A DNA stretch of 64,000 nt from Luteolibacter ambystomatis. Lineage in GTDB: Bacteria > Verrucomicrobiota > Verrucomicrobiia > Verrucomicrobiales > Akkermansiaceae. The number at the start of each line of letters is the position of its first letter. The first letter of the stretch is position 1. This document shows positions 8,755-17,658 of this stretch, piece after piece. A model generated the notes under the pieces. It was given only the letters and a program-made list of their open reading frames with translations, did no database searches and was not told where the DNA came from. The stretch is from the NCBI RefSeq assembly GCF_018137965.1, contig NZ_CP073100.1, forward strand, positions 248,001-312,000, given 5' to 3'. Made by a program: the position numbers and the translations under genes.

Positions 8755-9609
8755 ATGCGTCTGATACGTTTCGGTGAGCCGGGCCGCGAGGAGCCGGGGG
8801 TTTTGTTGCCGGATGGGCGGCGGGTTGATGCCAGCGGCGAGTTCAATGACTACGACGAAGGTTTCTTTGCGTTGGGCGGCCTCGAATCCCTTGCCGAATG
8901 GGTGAAGGACGGCTGTCCCGGTGGCGTGGAAGTTCCTCCCGAGGTTCGCCTCGGTCCTCCCATCAACCGCCCCTCGAAGATCGTCTGCGTCGGCAAGAAC
9001 TATCTCGATCACGCCAAGGAGTTCGGCGAAGGTATTCCCACCGAGCCGATCCTGTTCATGAAGGCCACCACCTGCTGGGCCGGTCCGAATGACGATGTCG
9101 TGCGGCCCCACGGTTCCGAGAAGCTCGACTACGAGGTGGAGCTCGCCGTCGTCATCGGAAATACGGCGTCCTACGTGGATGAAATCGCGGCTCTCGATTG
9201 CATCGCGGGCTACTCGGTGTTCTGCGACTATTCCGAGCGTGCGTTCCAAAAGGAAATGGGTGGCCAGTGGATGAAGGGCAAGAGCGCCGATACCTTCGGC
9301 CCGATGGGTCCCTGTCTGGTGACGCCGGATGAAGTGGCCGATCCTCACGGCTTGCGCCTGTGGTGCAAGGTGAACACGGAAATCCGCCAGAACGGCTGGA
9401 CCGGAGACATGATGTTCCGCGTGCCGTTTCTCATCAGTTACATCAGCCGCTTCATGACCCTGTTGCCGGGGGATGTGATCGCCACCGGCACACCCAGCGG
9501 GGTGGCGATGGGGATGGAGATTCCGCGCTATCTGGTGCCCGGGGATGCGGTGGAGTGTGGCATCGAGGGCCTTGGCGAATTGAAGCAGCGCGTGGTCGCC
9601 TTGGCCTGA
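8755..9609 (+). CDS. fumarylacetoacetate hydrolase family protein
   Basis: A 284-residue enzyme of the FAH superfamily, whose members hydrolyse, hydrate or decarboxylate 2-keto acids or diketo acids using Mg2+. KIVCVGKNYLDHAKEFG (about 80-96), PILFMKATTCWAGPNDDV, LDYEVELAVVIG with the metal-binding acidic residues, and LLPGDVIATGTPSGVAMG near the C-terminus are all typical. No pathway neighbours are present, so the substrate cannot be inferred. Confidence 0.88.
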   Translation: MRLIRFGEPGREEPGVLLPDGRRVDASGEFNDYDEGFFALGGLESLAEWVKDGCPGGVEVPPEVRLGPPINRPSKIVCVGKNYLDHAKEFGEGIPTEPILFMKATTCWAGPNDDVVRPHGSEKLDYEVELAVVIGNTASYVDEIAALDCIAGYSVFCDYSERAFQKEMGGQWMKGKSADTFGPMGPCLVTPDEVADPHGLRLWCKVNTEIRQNGWTGDMMFRVPFLISYISRFMTLLPGDVIATGTPSGVAMGMEIPRYLVPGDAVECGIEGLGELKQRVVALA

Positions 9610-9637
9610 CAGTTGCATTTCCGGACGGATGGAGGCG

Positions 9638-9662
9638 GGCCGTTGGGAAATCCCCAACGGCC
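9638..9662. terminator. hairpin after FAH-family gene
   Basis: Arms GGCCGTTGGG and CCCAACGGCC pair perfectly over ten bases around AAATC. Only a weak T-rich stretch follows, so termination efficiency is uncertain. Confidence 0.5.
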
Positions 9663-9804
9663 GTTAGAGTTCTTTCAGTGTGTTTCACGGCAGTAAACCC
9701 TTTCATTTGAAATGGGTTGTCGTGACCGCCCCGATTCCGGGCTTGCCCCGGTCCGGGCGGTCCATTACCCGGGTGGTCCGCGTCGCCAAACACGCCTCAC
9801 CGCC

Positions 9805-11346
9805 ATGCCGATCACCCGCGCCCTCCTTTCCGTCTCAGACAAGACGGGTCTCGCCGAATTCGCCAAAGAGCTGGACGCCATGGGCGTGCAACTGCTTTCG
9901 ACCGGCGGCACCGCCAAAGCCCTGCGTGACGCCGGCCTGCCGGTGATCGACGTCTCTGAATACACCGGTGCTCCGGAACTTTTCGACGGCCGCGTCAAGA
10001 CCCTCCACCCGAAGGTCCACGGCGGCCTCCTGCACCGCCGTGACGACAAGGAGCACGTCTCCCAGGCGAAGCAGCACGACATCCCGCCGATCGACCTCGT
10101 CGTGGTGAACCTCTACCCCTTCGAGGAAACCATTGCGAAGCCGGACGTGACTCTCGAGGACGCGATCGAGAACATTGACATCGGCGGTCCTTCGATGCTC
10201 CGCAGTGCGGCCAAGAACTACGCCAGCGTCACCGTCGTCACTGATCCTTCCGACTATACGCGCGTGATCGAAGAGATGAAGGAGAACAAGGGCGACACCA
10301 CCCGCGGCCTGCGCCAGGAGCTGGCGGTGAAGGTTTTCCTCCGCACCTCGTCCTACGATGCCGCGATCACCAATTTCCTCGGCCAGTCCAATGAGATGTC
10401 CCGCACCACCTTCACGGTGAGCCTGCCACTGGAACAGGAGCTGCGCTACGGTGACAACCCGCACCAGAAGTGCTCGCTCTACGGTGACTTCCGTAGTTGC
10501 TTCAGCCAGATCCAGGGCAAGGAGCTGAGCTACACCAACATCCTCGACATCGAGGCCGCGGCCGACCTGATCCTCGACTTCGTCCGCCCGACCGTGGCGA
10601 TCCTCAAGCACACCAACCCTTGCGGTGTCGGCCAGGATGACGAAGATCTGCGCGTGGCATGGCAGAAGGCTTTCGAAACCGATCGCCAGGCTCCGTTCGG
10701 TGGCGTGATCGTCTGCAACCGCCCGCTCACCGAAGGCCTTGCCCGCGTGATCTCGGAAATCTTCACCGACGTCATCATCGCTCCGGAGTTCGAGGCGGAA
10801 GCCCGCGCGATCCTCCAGAAGAAGAAGAACCTGCGCCTGATGAAGATCAACGACGCTTACTTCACCGCGAAGAAGGCTCCCGTGATCCGTTCCTGCCCGG
10901 GAGGTCTCATGGTGATGGACCGCGACCACACCGCGCTCGGCCTGGACAATCTCGAAAGCAAGGTCGTGACCAAGCGTCCGCCAACGGAAGAGGAGATGCG
11001 CGCGATGCGCTTCGGCTGGCGCGTGGTGAAGCATGTGAAATCGAACGCCATCGTTTACGCGAACTCCGATCGCACGCTCGGCATTGGTGCCGGTCAGATG
11101 AGCCGCGTGGATTCCTCCCGCATCGCCGTGTGGAAAGCCCAGGAAGCCGGCCTCAGTCTGAAAGGTTCGATCGTCGCCTCCGATGCGATGTTCCCCTTCG
11201 CCGATGGTCTCAAGGCCGCGATCGAATCCGGCGCGACCGCCTGCATCCAGCCCGGCGGCTCGATCCGCGACGAGGAAGTCATCGCTGCCGCCGATGAAGC
11301 GGGCATGGCCATGATCTTCACCGGCCATCGCCACTTCCGCCACTAA
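9805..11346 (+). CDS. purH: bifunctional AICAR transformylase / IMP cyclohydrolase
   Basis: Catalyses the last two steps of IMP synthesis. The 513-residue length is standard. The N-terminal cyclohydrolase domain begins [20 protein letters not shown] and contains [11 protein letters not shown] and [13 protein letters not shown]. The transformylase domain has [21 protein letters not shown] and [14 protein letters not shown]. The frame is open to 9712, but the ATG at 9805 aligns with the usual PurH N-terminus. The upstream gap holds a long GC-rich hairpin (about 9719-9760) that may be regulatory. Confidence 0.97.
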   Translation: MPITRALLSVSDKTGLAEFAKELDAMGVQLLSTGGTAKALRDAGLPVIDVSEYTGAPELFDGRVKTLHPKVHGGLLHRRDDKEHVSQAKQHDIPPIDLVVVNLYPFEETIAKPDVTLEDAIENIDIGGPSMLRSAAKNYASVTVVTDPSDYTRVIEEMKENKGDTTRGLRQELAVKVFLRTSSYDAAITNFLGQSNEMSRTTFTVSLPLEQELRYGDNPHQKCSLYGDFRSCFSQIQGKELSYTNILDIEAAADLILDFVRPTVAILKHTNPCGVGQDDEDLRVAWQKAFETDRQAPFGGVIVCNRPLTEGLARVISEIFTDVIIAPEFEAEARAILQKKKNLRLMKINDAYFTAKKAPVIRSCPGGLMVMDRDHTALGLDNLESKVVTKRPPTEEEMRAMRFGWRVVKHVKSNAIVYANSDRTLGIGAGQMSRVDSSRIAVWKAQEAGLSLKGSIVASDAMFPFADGLKAAIESGATACIQPGGSIRDEEVIAAADEAGMAMIFTGHRHFRH

Positions 11347-11364
11347 GACGGGATTTTCTCTCCG

Positions 11365-11393
11365 AAAGGCACCGGGAAACCGGTGCCTTTTTG
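11365..11393. terminator. bidirectional terminator between purH and the convergent protease gene
   Basis: AAAGGCACCGG (11365-11375) and CCGGTGCCTTT (11380-11390) pair around a GAAA tetraloop. TTT follows on the plus strand and the A-run reads as T's on the minus strand. It lies in the 48 bases between two convergent genes. Confidence 0.85.
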
Positions 11394-11394
11394 T

Positions 11395-12630
11395 TTATTG
11401 GAACGTCACCGTCACGCCCTTGTTCCGGAGCGCGTTCACAAAGTCCTTCTCAAGCTGCACGTAATCCCGGCCGCCTGACAGCGCGCTGAGCGCTTCTTCC
11501 CGCCCCTCGTCCTGGCAGGCTTTGATGGCCGCCTTGAAGCGCCCGCCGGAGCCATCTCCATCCAGCACGAGGAAGTAATAAACCAACAGCAGTCCCAGCC
11601 CGTAGTTCTTGTTCGGGTCCTCGTAGAACTCCGGCTGTGACTGGCTCATGAATTCGCGCAGGCGGGGCATCACGATCTCCTTTCCGAGAGATCGGCTGGC
11701 CAACTTCTTGTTTCCGCCGATGGCGAACTCGAGCGCGGCATCCGGCAGCCGGACGAAGTTGAAGCGCAGATTGTCATAGGGTGCGCAGGCCATGTATTCG
11801 GCGAACCCTTCGCTCATCCAGATGCCCGCCATGTTGCCGATGTCCGCCCACAGCAGATGGCAGAGTTCATGACGGACGTTGTGAAAACCCGCGCTGAAAT
11901 CGAACTCGTATCCGGAGCCTGCTTTCTTCACGCCCAGCCCTTCCAGCGGGATCAGCAGCCGGTCCTCCCGCGCCAGATACGAGCCCACGGTTCCGGGTAG
12001 TCCTCCATCGGCGCGGAAATCCTCGATGGTGCGGTAGAGGGACACGCGTAGCTTCGGAGCACCGGGAGAGCGCGTGCGGCGGTTGTTCAGCGGCAGGTCG
12101 TGGTGGGCTTGGAAACCGGCCTCCAGGATCGAGGCGATCTTCACCGGCAGATCGTCCAACAGCGCCACATCACTTTGGATGCGGAAGTGTGGCGACTCGT
12201 AGATGAAGCGGTGCTCCGCGGCATTCTGTTCGCCCACGGTGACGGCGGGCGGCTTCGCGATGCCCGCGCTCTTCGGCCATGGCGCTCCGAAGTTCGCCTG
12301 CGAGGCTTCGTAGCCAGTGAGCATTGTTCCCACACGACCCCGGAGGCGGAAATCCGGAGGGCCATCCGGGCGGTCACCCCATTCGCCTCCTGGCGGCACG
12401 CTCCTTCTGGTGATGGCGGCGAGATAGTCGAGATCGCCCTGGGAAAGCTTGTCCCGCTCCACTTCGAACACCTTGCCGTCCGTGGCCCGGCGGATGATGA
12501 CCTTTTCCGTGGTGGCGGAGACATAGCTTCCTTCGAAGCTGCGGCCGCCGCTGTCCGTCCATGTGCGCGAGGATTCTTCCGCATGACAGCAGGCGGCGAG
12601 CAGAAGCAGCGGAAGGAACGGGGGACGCAC
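11395..12630 (-). CDS. lipoprotein zinc metallopeptidase with SHD1 domain
   Basis: A 411-residue product read from a GTG at 12630, chosen because it places VRPPFLPLLLLAACCHAEES at the N-terminus, a signal peptide with a lipobox-like LAAC. No ATG is available in this region, and the purine-rich GGAGGG upstream is rather distant. Next comes an SHD1-like domain (RTWTDSGGRSFEGSYV to LSQGDLDYL), common in extracellular proteins of planctomycetes and verrucomicrobia. The catalytic part has HELCH at residues 254-258 (HExxH) and WMSEGFAEYMA 20 residues further on, as in gluzincins. Probably a membrane-anchored peptidase acting outside the cytoplasm. Its substrate is unknown. Confidence 0.75.
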   Translation of the reverse strand: MRPPFLPLLLLAACCHAEESSRTWTDSGGRSFEGSYVSATTEKVIIRRATDGKVFEVERDKLSQGDLDYLAAITRRSVPPGGEWGDRPDGPPDFRLRGRVGTMLTGYEASQANFGAPWPKSAGIAKPPAVTVGEQNAAEHRFIYESPHFRIQSDVALLDDLPVKIASILEAGFQAHHDLPLNNRRTRSPGAPKLRVSLYRTIEDFRADGGLPGTVGSYLAREDRLLIPLEGLGVKKAGSGYEFDFSAGFHNVRHELCHLLWADIGNMAGIWMSEGFAEYMACAPYDNLRFNFVRLPDAALEFAIGGNKKLASRSLGKEIVMPRLREFMSQSQPEFYEDPNKNYGLGLLLVYYFLVLDGDGSGGRFKAAIKACQDEGREEALSALSGGRDYVQLEKDFVNALRNKGVTVTFQ

Positions 12631-12712
12631 GGCGTGATGGCAGTTTCCCTCCGATGTCCTGCCGCGACAAAGGGTTTTTCCTCCTTCCTTTCCTCTGGCG
12701 TCGGCAGGCGGC

Positions 12713-13807
12713 GTGGCTAACGTCGGTCCCGTGCGTGACCATGCCTTGTCCCTGCTGAAGGAATTGACCGAAGCCCACTCCGTCCCGGGCCATGAGGACG
12801 AGGTGCGGGCGATTTTCGTGGATGAACTCGAAGACAGCGGGGATCTCTCCACCGACCGCAATGGCTCGGTGTTCTGCGAGACCGGCAGCGGCCCGCGCGT
12901 GATGATCGCCGGGCACATGGACGAGATCGGCTTCCTGGTGCAAAACATCACTCCGGACGGCTTCATCCAGTTCGTCACGGTCGGCGGCTGGTGGGAGCAC
13001 AGCCTGCTCTCGCAGCGGGTTGAGATCCGCACCCGCTCGGGAGAGAAGATCACCGGTGTCGTGTGTTCGAAACCGCCGCATTTTCTGCCGGAGGCCCAGC
13101 GCCGCCAGGTCATGACCATCGACCAGCTTTTCATCGACGTGGGGGCGACTTCGCGGAAGGAAGCGGAGGACGAGTTCGGCATCTCGCTTGGCGATCCGAT
13201 CGCACCGGTTTCCCTCTTCACCCCGATGACGAAGGAGGATTGGTTCATGGCCAAGGCCTTCGACAACCGCGTCGGCATGGCCGGAACGATCCAAGCCGGG
13301 CGTATCCTCAGCCAGTCCAGCCACCCGAACCGCCTGATCCTCACCGGCACCGTGCAGGAGGAAGTCGGCCTGCGTGGCGCAAAAACGGCCGCATTCCATG
13401 CCAAGCCGGATGTCGCCATCGTGCTGGAAGGCCCGCCTGCGGACGACACGCCGGGATTCGCCCGTTCCGAGTCCCAGGGCCGTCTCGGCGGTGGCGTGCA
13501 GATCCGCATGTTCGACCCCAGCGCGATCATGAACCCGCGCCTGGCGCATCTCGCGATCCAGACGGCGAAGGAAGAGGGGATTCCCCATCAGGTCACGGTC
13601 CGTCGCAGCGGCGGCACGGACGCGGGCTCCTTCCATCTCGCGAACAGCGGTGTGCCCTGTGTGGTGCTTGGTGTGCCAGCCCGCTACATCCACTCCCACA
13701 ACAGCATCATCGACTTGAACGACTATCTGCACCTCGTCGCCCTCACCGTGGCACTGGCCCGCAGGCTGGATACGGCGACGGTCGAGGGGCTGACGCGTTA
13801 TTTGTGA
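12713..13807 (+). CDS. M42 family metallopeptidase (glutamyl/deblocking aminopeptidase)
   Basis: Co-catalytic metal aminopeptidase, 364 residues, cytoplasmic. Metal and catalytic positions are visible in order: MIAGHMDEIGFLV (His and Asp), AKAFDNRVGMAG (bridging Asp), TVQEEVGLRGA (catalytic Glu pair), and RYIHSHNSIID (His). The RRSGGTDAGSFHLA segment is also characteristic. The start is a GTG at 12713, with an in-frame GTG at 12731 as alternative. It is divergent from the lipoprotein peptidase gene across 82 bases. M42 members are often large oligomers degrading peptides. Confidence 0.88.
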   Translation: MANVGPVRDHALSLLKELTEAHSVPGHEDEVRAIFVDELEDSGDLSTDRNGSVFCETGSGPRVMIAGHMDEIGFLVQNITPDGFIQFVTVGGWWEHSLLSQRVEIRTRSGEKITGVVCSKPPHFLPEAQRRQVMTIDQLFIDVGATSRKEAEDEFGISLGDPIAPVSLFTPMTKEDWFMAKAFDNRVGMAGTIQAGRILSQSSHPNRLILTGTVQEEVGLRGAKTAAFHAKPDVAIVLEGPPADDTPGFARSESQGRLGGGVQIRMFDPSAIMNPRLAHLAIQTAKEEGIPHQVTVRRSGGTDAGSFHLANSGVPCVVLGVPARYIHSHNSIIDLNDYLHLVALTVALARRLDTATVEGLTRYL

Positions 13808-13919
13808 TGCCTTGCGAGGGAGGAAGTCGGATCGGTAACCCGCTGGCCTACGTAACCCCCGCACTTGCCGGACGGGGCCGGTTGGCATACGCCTCGCTTC
13901 ATTCCTTCCCCGAATCCGG

Positions 13920-14879
13920 ATGAAGACGCTCGATACGCTGCTCGATTACTCACTCTGGCCGCTGCTGTTCGGCGGAGCGGTGGCCGGGATGGCCTATGGC
14001 ATGGCCCATGGGCACGGTCCGCTCGCTTTCAACATCACCTATCTGATCCTGGCCGCCGTCCTGTTCACGTTGGAGAAGGTGAGACCGCACGAGGAAGATT
14101 GGCATGAATCCGACGGTCAGGAGATTCCGGATTTCGCCCACACCCTGCTGACGAAGCTCTCGGTGCAGGTGTTGGTCGTGTCCGCCACCGTGCTGGGCAT
14201 CCAGACCCAGATGGGGGACAAGCCGGGAGGCGGTTTCTGGCCTTCCCAATGGCCGATGTTCTTCCAGGTCGCACTTGGTCTGGTGGTGGCGGAGTTCGGC
14301 CTCTATTGGGCGCACCGCGTGGCGCATGAATGGATGCCGCTGTGGCGCTTCCACGCCGTGCATCATAGCTCGAAGAAACTGTGGTTCTTCAACACCGGCC
14401 GGTTCCATTTCATCGATACCTTCAAAAGCATGCTCTTCACCGTTCCGTGCGTGGCCATTTCCGGCGCGCCGGGGCCGGTGACCGTGTGGGTCGGTGGCAT
14501 CACCGCCTTCATCGGCATCCTCACGCACTGCAACATCCGGATGAAATTCGGATGGCTCAACTACATCTTCAACACGCCCGGCCTGCACCGCTGGCATCAC
14601 TCGATGGATCTCCGGGAGGGCAACAAGAACTACGGCGAGAATCTGGTGCTGTGGGATTTGATCTTCCGCACCTACTACGATGACTCTCGTAGGCGTCCGC
14701 CGAAGCGGATCGGTATCCACGAAGCCATGCCGAAGACCTTCTTCGGCCAGCTCGCCGTGCCGTTCTACTGGAAGCGCTACCAAGCCGAGCAAAAGCGCCT
14801 GAAGTTGGAAGCGAAGGCTGCGAAAGCGGCCGCCAAGAAGGAAAAACGCGCAAAGGAGACCGAGCCAGCCGGCGTGTGA
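13920..14879 (+). CDS. sterol desaturase / fatty acid hydroxylase family protein
   Basis: Integral-membrane di-iron enzyme family, 319 residues. Four or so hydrophobic segments precede and surround the histidine clusters HRVAHE, HAVHHSS and LHRWHHSMD, which are the iron ligands of this family. The C-terminal tail (about 285-319) is very rich in Lys and Ala and should be a charged helix. The substrate (sterol, carotenoid, fatty acid or alkylglycerol) cannot be decided. Its stop codon lies inside the first arm of the inverted repeat at 14878. Confidence 0.85.
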   Translation: MKTLDTLLDYSLWPLLFGGAVAGMAYGMAHGHGPLAFNITYLILAAVLFTLEKVRPHEEDWHESDGQEIPDFAHTLLTKLSVQVLVVSATVLGIQTQMGDKPGGGFWPSQWPMFFQVALGLVVAEFGLYWAHRVAHEWMPLWRFHAVHHSSKKLWFFNTGRFHFIDTFKSMLFTVPCVAISGAPGPVTVWVGGITAFIGILTHCNIRMKFGWLNYIFNTPGLHRWHHSMDLREGNKNYGENLVLWDLIFRTYYDDSRRRPPKRIGIHEAMPKTFFGQLAVPFYWKRYQAEQKRLKLEAKAAKAAAKKEKRAKETEPAGV

Positions 14880-14989
14880 TCAGGGAGCAAGGACATTCCT
14901 GTCCTTGTTAGAACAGACTCTCGTTTTCAGATCGCACTCCACGAAGCAACTCTTCACCACAAGGACAGGAATGTCCCTGCTCCCTGATC
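14878..14989. repeat. 31-bp inverted repeat between convergent genes
   Basis: Arm 1 at 14878-14908 and arm 2 at 14959-14989 are reverse complements at 30 of 31 positions, separated by 50 bases. The arms contain AGGACAGGAATGTCC and CTGCTCCCTGATC. Arm 1 starts within the TGA of the desaturase gene and arm 2 ends three bases before the stop of the convergent CorA-like gene. The structure probably acts as a bidirectional terminator. Partial copies occur at 48737-48752 (15 of 16 bases) and 20101-20112 (12 bases). Confidence 0.85.
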
Positions 14990-14992
14990 GGG

Positions 14993-15736
14993 TCACTTCG
15001 CCTTCATCCGCAGCGAGAGCACGAACAGCACGAGGAACCCGGCCATCACTCCTACGGCCAGCACGATCCAGAAGCTCGGCATATGGAGAATGTCCTCCGG
15101 CTTGTTGATGCCGAAGACCGCCACCAGCGTCGCGATCGGAAAAAAGAACGCTACCAGCCGGTTCAGCCGCCGCGCTTCGATGCCCGCCTCATAGGAGAAC
15201 TGCGCCTGCTGTTCCGCATTCTCCGCCATGGTGAAATCCATGCCGGACTTCGCATCCGCGGCCACCAGTTCGATCGCCCGGTCGATGGCCACCGCCTGGT
15301 CCCGCATCACGATCAGGAAACGCGAATCCGGTCGGGCGGAGCGGGCCTCCTCCAGCACGTTGAGCTGGTTGCGGGCGGCGCGGAGCAGGGGATTGGTTTG
15401 CTTCATCACCTCGAAGAAATCGCGCGGCGTCTTCGCCGCCTCCACTTGGTCGTCCAGGCGATGGGCGAGATCCGCGTAACGCTGGAGATGATTCCGCAGC
15501 GCCTCGCGTCCACCTTCCTCCGGATGGCTTTCCCATTCGTCCTCATGGTCCTGCCAGAACAGGATCGCGCGACGGAGTTCGTCATCATCCGGAGTGGGAG
15601 GGGCGTGGAGGATGAGGAGCAGATGGTTGTCCTCGTCCATCACCCGCTGGCGACCGGGCTCGACCCCGAGCCGGTTCCGGATCGCATCCGGCAGTTGCCA
15701 GTGTTCGGGAATCGGGCTCGGACACGGATTGCTCAT
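14993..15736 (-). CDS. CorA-like membrane protein (possible divalent cation transporter)
   Basis: A 247-residue protein with a soluble acidic, alpha-helical N-terminal region and two membrane helices at the C-terminus (about 188-207 and 218-240), joined by a short loop. The first helix ends with TLVAVFGINKPEDI, positionally equivalent to the GMN motif of CorA channels but reading GIN. A long coiled-coil-like region (about 105-185) precedes the helices, as in CorA. The protein is shorter than typical CorA (about 315 residues). Transport of Mg2+ or another cation is an inference. Confidence 0.6.
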   Translation of the reverse strand: MSNPCPSPIPEHWQLPDAIRNRLGVEPGRQRVMDEDNHLLLILHAPPTPDDDELRRAILFWQDHEDEWESHPEEGGREALRNHLQRYADLAHRLDDQVEAAKTPRDFFEVMKQTNPLLRAARNQLNVLEEARSARPDSRFLIVMRDQAVAIDRAIELVAADAKSGMDFTMAENAEQQAQFSYEAGIEARRLNRLVAFFFPIATLVAVFGINKPEDILHMPSFWIVLAVGVMAGFLVLFVLSLRMKAK

Positions 15737-15850
15737 GGCATTGGATTATCAGGGGGCTGGAGACCGGGAAAGCGGGATCTCCGCCCGGATAAGCGCTGCC
15801 GGATTCCGTTCTTGTCAGTGGCATTTGGAACCCGAACCTAGGTCCGGCGG

Positions 15851-16567
15851 ATGAAAGGAACAGTCTGGTGCCTGCACGGAGCCGTCGGCCAAGCGGCCGA
15901 TTGGTCGGGCTTCACCGTACCTGGATTCTCTATCCGGCGGGTGGATCTGTGGCGCTTCCTCGATTGCTGCCCGATGTCGATGCCGGACTTCGGGCGCGCC
16001 TTGAATGAGGAAGCCCGCCGGGTTTCCGGTCCCAACATCCTGCTGGGCTACTCCATGGGTGGTCGTCTCGCCCTCCACTCCCTGTTGGCGGACGATTCTC
16101 CATGGGATGCCGCCATCATCGTGTCCGCCCATCCCGGCCTCGAAAGCGAGGCCGAACGCTCCGCCCGCCGCGAGTCCGATGCCGTCTGGGCTGCCAAGGC
16201 CCTGAGAGGCGAGTGGCCCGATTTTCTTGCCGAATGGAACGCCCAGCCGGTGCTCGGTGGAGCGAATCCCGGCATGGCGGACCGCCGCCTGCTTGCCCAG
16301 CGCCGCCGCGAGGTCGGCCGCAGCTTTGTCGATTGGTCCCTCGGCGCCCAACAATCCCTGTGGGATCGCCTCCCGGAGATCCGACGCCCTGTCCTCTGGA
16401 TCTGCGGCGAATGCGACGCCAAATTCCGAGCCCTCGCCGAACGCGCCGTGCCTTTGCTCTTCCAGGGAACTTTGGAAATCATCCCGGACGCCGGCCACCG
16501 CGTCCCATGGGAAAACCCCGGCATCTTCGGCATGGCGGTGGAGCAGTGGCTTCAGTCCATTGACTAA
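15851..16567 (+). CDS. menH: alpha/beta hydrolase, probable MenH (SHCHC synthase)
   Basis: A 238-residue alpha/beta hydrolase with the oxyanion region WCLHGAVGQAADW, nucleophile elbow LLGYSMGGRLAL (Ser at about residue 64), a late Asp in ICGECDAKF, and catalytic His in DAGHRVPWENP. It lies directly upstream of menB in a menaquinone cluster, which supports the MenH role of eliminating pyruvate from SEPHCHC. By sequence alone it could be another small esterase. Its stop codon overlaps the inverted repeat that follows. Confidence 0.75.
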   Translation: MKGTVWCLHGAVGQAADWSGFTVPGFSIRRVDLWRFLDCCPMSMPDFGRALNEEARRVSGPNILLGYSMGGRLALHSLLADDSPWDAAIIVSAHPGLESEAERSARRESDAVWAAKALRGEWPDFLAEWNAQPVLGGANPGMADRRLLAQRRREVGRSFVDWSLGAQQSLWDRLPEIRRPVLWICGECDAKFRALAERAVPLLFQGTLEIIPDAGHRVPWENPGIFGMAVEQWLQSID

Positions 16568-16650
16568 CCACGCAGATCACGAAAGTTCACGAAACCAGAA
16601 GGAACTTCCGGACTCCCTCACTTTCGTGTCATTTCGTGCCGTTCGTGGTT
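16566..16650. repeat. phased CACGAAA inverted repeat between menH and menB
   Basis: The first arm (16566-16594) reads AACCACG, then CACGAAA twice. The second arm (16622-16650) carries the reverse complements TTTCGTG, TTTCGTG and CGTGGTT. The paired blocks recur about every 10-12 bases and the spacers between them do not match, giving a stem with regular internal loops. It begins within the menH stop codon. Similar CACGAAA-type elements are, to my knowledge, scattered in planctomycete and verrucomicrobial genomes. Confidence 0.75.
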
Positions 16651-16713
16651 CCTCTTTCTGGAGCGCTTTAAAATCCCTTGAGCCACAGCCCCGGAGGGAG
16701 ACAATCCCGCGCC

Positions 16714-17529
16714 ATGTGGACTCCAGTGCGCGAATTCGAAGACATCCGTTACGAAACGACGGATGAAGGCCAGATTGCCAAGATCACCATCAACCGCCCG
16801 GAGGTCCGCAATGCCTTCCGCCCTCAGACGGTGAAGGAAATGCTCATTGCCCTGGAGATGGCCCATGAGGATCCCACCGTTGGCGTGATCATTCTCACCG
16901 GTGAAGGTCCGGATGCTTTCTGCTCCGGTGGTGACCAGAAGGTCCGCGGCCACGCCGGCTACATCGGCAGCGATGGCGTCCCGCGCCTCAACATTCTCGA
17001 CGTACAAAAAAAGATCCGCGGCCTGCCCAAGCCGATCGTGGCCATGGTCGCCGGTTATGCCATTGGTGGCGGCCACGTCCTGCACGTCGTCTGCGATCTC
17101 ACCATCGCAGCGGACAACGCCAAATTCGGCCAGACCGGTCCGAAGGTCGGCAGCTTCGATGGCGGCCTCGGCTCCAGCTACCTCGCCCGCATCGTCGGCC
17201 AGAAGAAAGCCCGTGAAATCTGGTATCTCTGCCGCCAGTACGACGCCCGACAGGCGCTCGACATGGGCCTCGTCAATACCGTCGTCCCGCTCGCCGATCT
17301 CGAAAAGGAGACGCTTCAGTGGTGCCGCGAGATGCTCGCCCACTCGCCGCTCGCCCTGCGCTGTCTCAAAGCCGCCCTCAACGCCGACTGCGACGGCCAG
17401 ATGGGCCTGCTCGATCTCGCGGGCAATGCGACCCTGCTCTACTACATGAGCGAGGAAGCCAAGGAAGGGAAACAGGCCTTCGTCGAGAAACGGAAGCCGG
17501 ATTTCAAGAAGTTCCCGCGCGTGCCTTGA
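16714..17529 (+). CDS. menB: 1,4-dihydroxy-2-naphthoyl-CoA synthase MenB
   Basis: Crotonase-fold enzyme closing the second ring of the menaquinone nucleus from o-succinylbenzoyl-CoA. The 271-residue length is typical. Diagnostic segments are [43 protein letters not shown], the MenB-specific [16 protein letters not shown] and the C-terminal [14 protein letters not shown]. The ATG at 16714 is preferred over upstream starts because GGAGGGAG lies at 16692-16699 and the sequence then aligns with the family. It follows menH after a repeat-containing gap of 146 bases. Confidence 0.95.
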   Translation: MWTPVREFEDIRYETTDEGQIAKITINRPEVRNAFRPQTVKEMLIALEMAHEDPTVGVIILTGEGPDAFCSGGDQKVRGHAGYIGSDGVPRLNILDVQKKIRGLPKPIVAMVAGYAIGGGHVLHVVCDLTIAADNAKFGQTGPKVGSFDGGLGSSYLARIVGQKKAREIWYLCRQYDARQALDMGLVNTVVPLADLEKETLQWCREMLAHSPLALRCLKAALNADCDGQMGLLDLAGNATLLYYMSEEAKEGKQAFVEKRKPDFKKFPRVP

Positions 17530-17658
17530 GTCCCTCTCTCGGGCGGATTGGGTGAAAATATCCGTCAGGTTGGGTCGTTTGGGGAGATGTAACCTTAGCG
17601 CCCGTCAGCACCCTGCCACGTCGGCAGGGTGCGGGCCTCTCCTGATTCGTTAGTTCCC

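Noticed and set aside
16566..16650. CACGAAA repeats considered as a CRISPR array
   Set aside because: Repeat blocks are only seven bases, spacers three to five bases, and the copies are inverted across a loop. No cas genes are near.
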